DNA of 64,000 nt from Rossellomorea aquimaris (GTDB taxonomy: Bacteria; Bacillota; Bacilli; Bacillales; Bacillaceae_B). A program made the translations under genes and the position numbers. Each line of letters opens with the position of its first letter. Positions within the stretch are counted from its first letter, which is position 1. The notes under the pieces were generated by a model. It had not been told where the DNA came from, made no database searches, and saw only the letters and a list, made by a program, of their open reading frames with translations. Of the stretch, positions 63,663 through 64,000 are shown one piece after another. Location: assembly GCF_008180865.1 (NCBI RefSeq), contig NZ_VTEX01000005.1, positions 1 through 64,000 of the forward strand. The letters run 5' to 3'.

Positions 63663-64000
63663 TTAACTATCTAATCCATTTTTCTTGTACGCATAAACAA
63701 AGATAACTAAACAAATAATGAACCAACCGAAGAGAACGCTAATATCAGTAAGGTTCCACTGATATCCAGTCTCAGAAAATATGCTGTTTGCAAAGTTTGT
63801 TAACACACCTGTATAAGTGTAGTCCAGAATTTCCGACAAATCTTCTTTGAAGAGTTTTACTGCAGGCACAGATGTTAAAAGTAATGTAATAGGCATTGTA
63901 TATAATGAAGTTTGTGTTTGGTTTTTTGTAAGAATTCCAATAATGTATCCAATTAAAAGGCTGATCAAGCTAGCTACTGTTGTCATTAACAAGTAACTTC
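63663..64000 (-). CDS. ABC-2-type permease, C-terminal fragment (cut by window edge)
   Basis: At least 112 residues, open to the right edge, with stop at 63663. Three hydrophobic segments: 'TTVASLISLLIGYIIGIL', 'LYTMPITLLLTSVPAV' and 'VLFGWFIICLVIFVYAY', ending KKNGLDS. The spacing and the short loop 'LFKEDLSEILDYTYTGVL' resemble the end of ABC-2 exporter permeases. The N-terminal part is outside the window, so substrate and partner ATPase are unseen. Confidence 0.65.
   Translation of the reverse strand, partial: SYLLMTTVASLISLLIGYIIGILTKNQTQTSLYTMPITLLLTSVPAVKLFKEDLSEILDYTYTGVLTNFANSIFSETGYQWNLTDISVLFGWFIICLVIFVYAYKKNGLDS

Overview
The window is a stretch of low-GC Gram-positive chromosome. 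Gene content and order match the Bacillus subtilis region running from clpX-tig through sdhCAB, lysC, fadR, mutSB, pheST, infC-rpmI-rplT, thrS, dnaB-dnaI, speD, gapB and polA to phoPR. Spore genes (gerM, gerE, sspI, ytxC, ytaF), a sigma-K-like site before gerE and a sigma-W-like site before ysdB point to an endospore-forming Bacillaceae. Synteny differs from B. subtilis in several places: no leu operon after ysoA, an added hflKC pair, an added all-alpha dUTPase-type gene, and a VTT membrane gene next to ysdB. The species cannot be fixed from the sequence alone. Almost every gene reads leftward (- strand). The exceptions are yslB, rnhC, sspI, a cysteine hydrolase gene and ysdB.

Layout. 1-590: the start of an IS110-family transposase abutting a truncated palindromic repeat. 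588-4862: clpX, tig, ysoA, with an unusual 142-bp four-way-junction palindrome between clpX and tig. 4971-5047: tRNA-Arg(TCT). 5213-11041: rph-rdgB-ysnB, gerM, racE-ysmB, gerE, ysmA. 11183-14394: sdhCAB. 14746-19697: yslB, lysC with a lysine riboswitch, uvrC, trxA. 19904-25044: fatty-acid degradation cluster lcfA, fadR, fadB, etfB, etfA with a FadR-type operator. 25318-31000: zapA, cvpA, polX, mutSB, yshE and a 27-codon membrane ORF. 31126-36934: rnhC, pheST with a T-box, ysgA. 37059-41202: sspI, cysteine hydrolase, M42 peptidase, dUTPase family, ysdB, VTT protein, ysdA. 41293-46000: infC-rpmI-rplT with an L20-type leader, thrS with a T-box, ytxC. 46372-50204: dnaB-dnaI, nrdR, an unrecognised conserved-looking protein, speD. 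50814-57056: gapB with a CcpN-type operator, coaE, ytaF, mutM, polA. 57514-62271: hflKC and phoPR. 62524-64000: a MaoC-like protein, a DUF6440 protein and the C-terminal end of a membrane permease.

The genes themselves are mostly ordinary housekeeping functions. The unexplained material is in the gaps: (a) a perfect closed four-way junction at 2206-2347; (b) three gaps holding degenerate direct repeats locked to a fixed spacing (20, 20.3 and 25 nt); (c) a modular 'TTTCCGC...CCTTCCGCT' palindromic repeat family whose copies keep the loop but change both stem strands together, one copy sitting at the IS110 end; (d) long hairpins near gerE, polX and uvrC. Regulatory signals fit known Bacillus logic: lysine riboswitch, two T-boxes, an AUU start for infC, an internal lysC start, and FadR-, CcpN-, sigma-K- and sigma-W-type sites.
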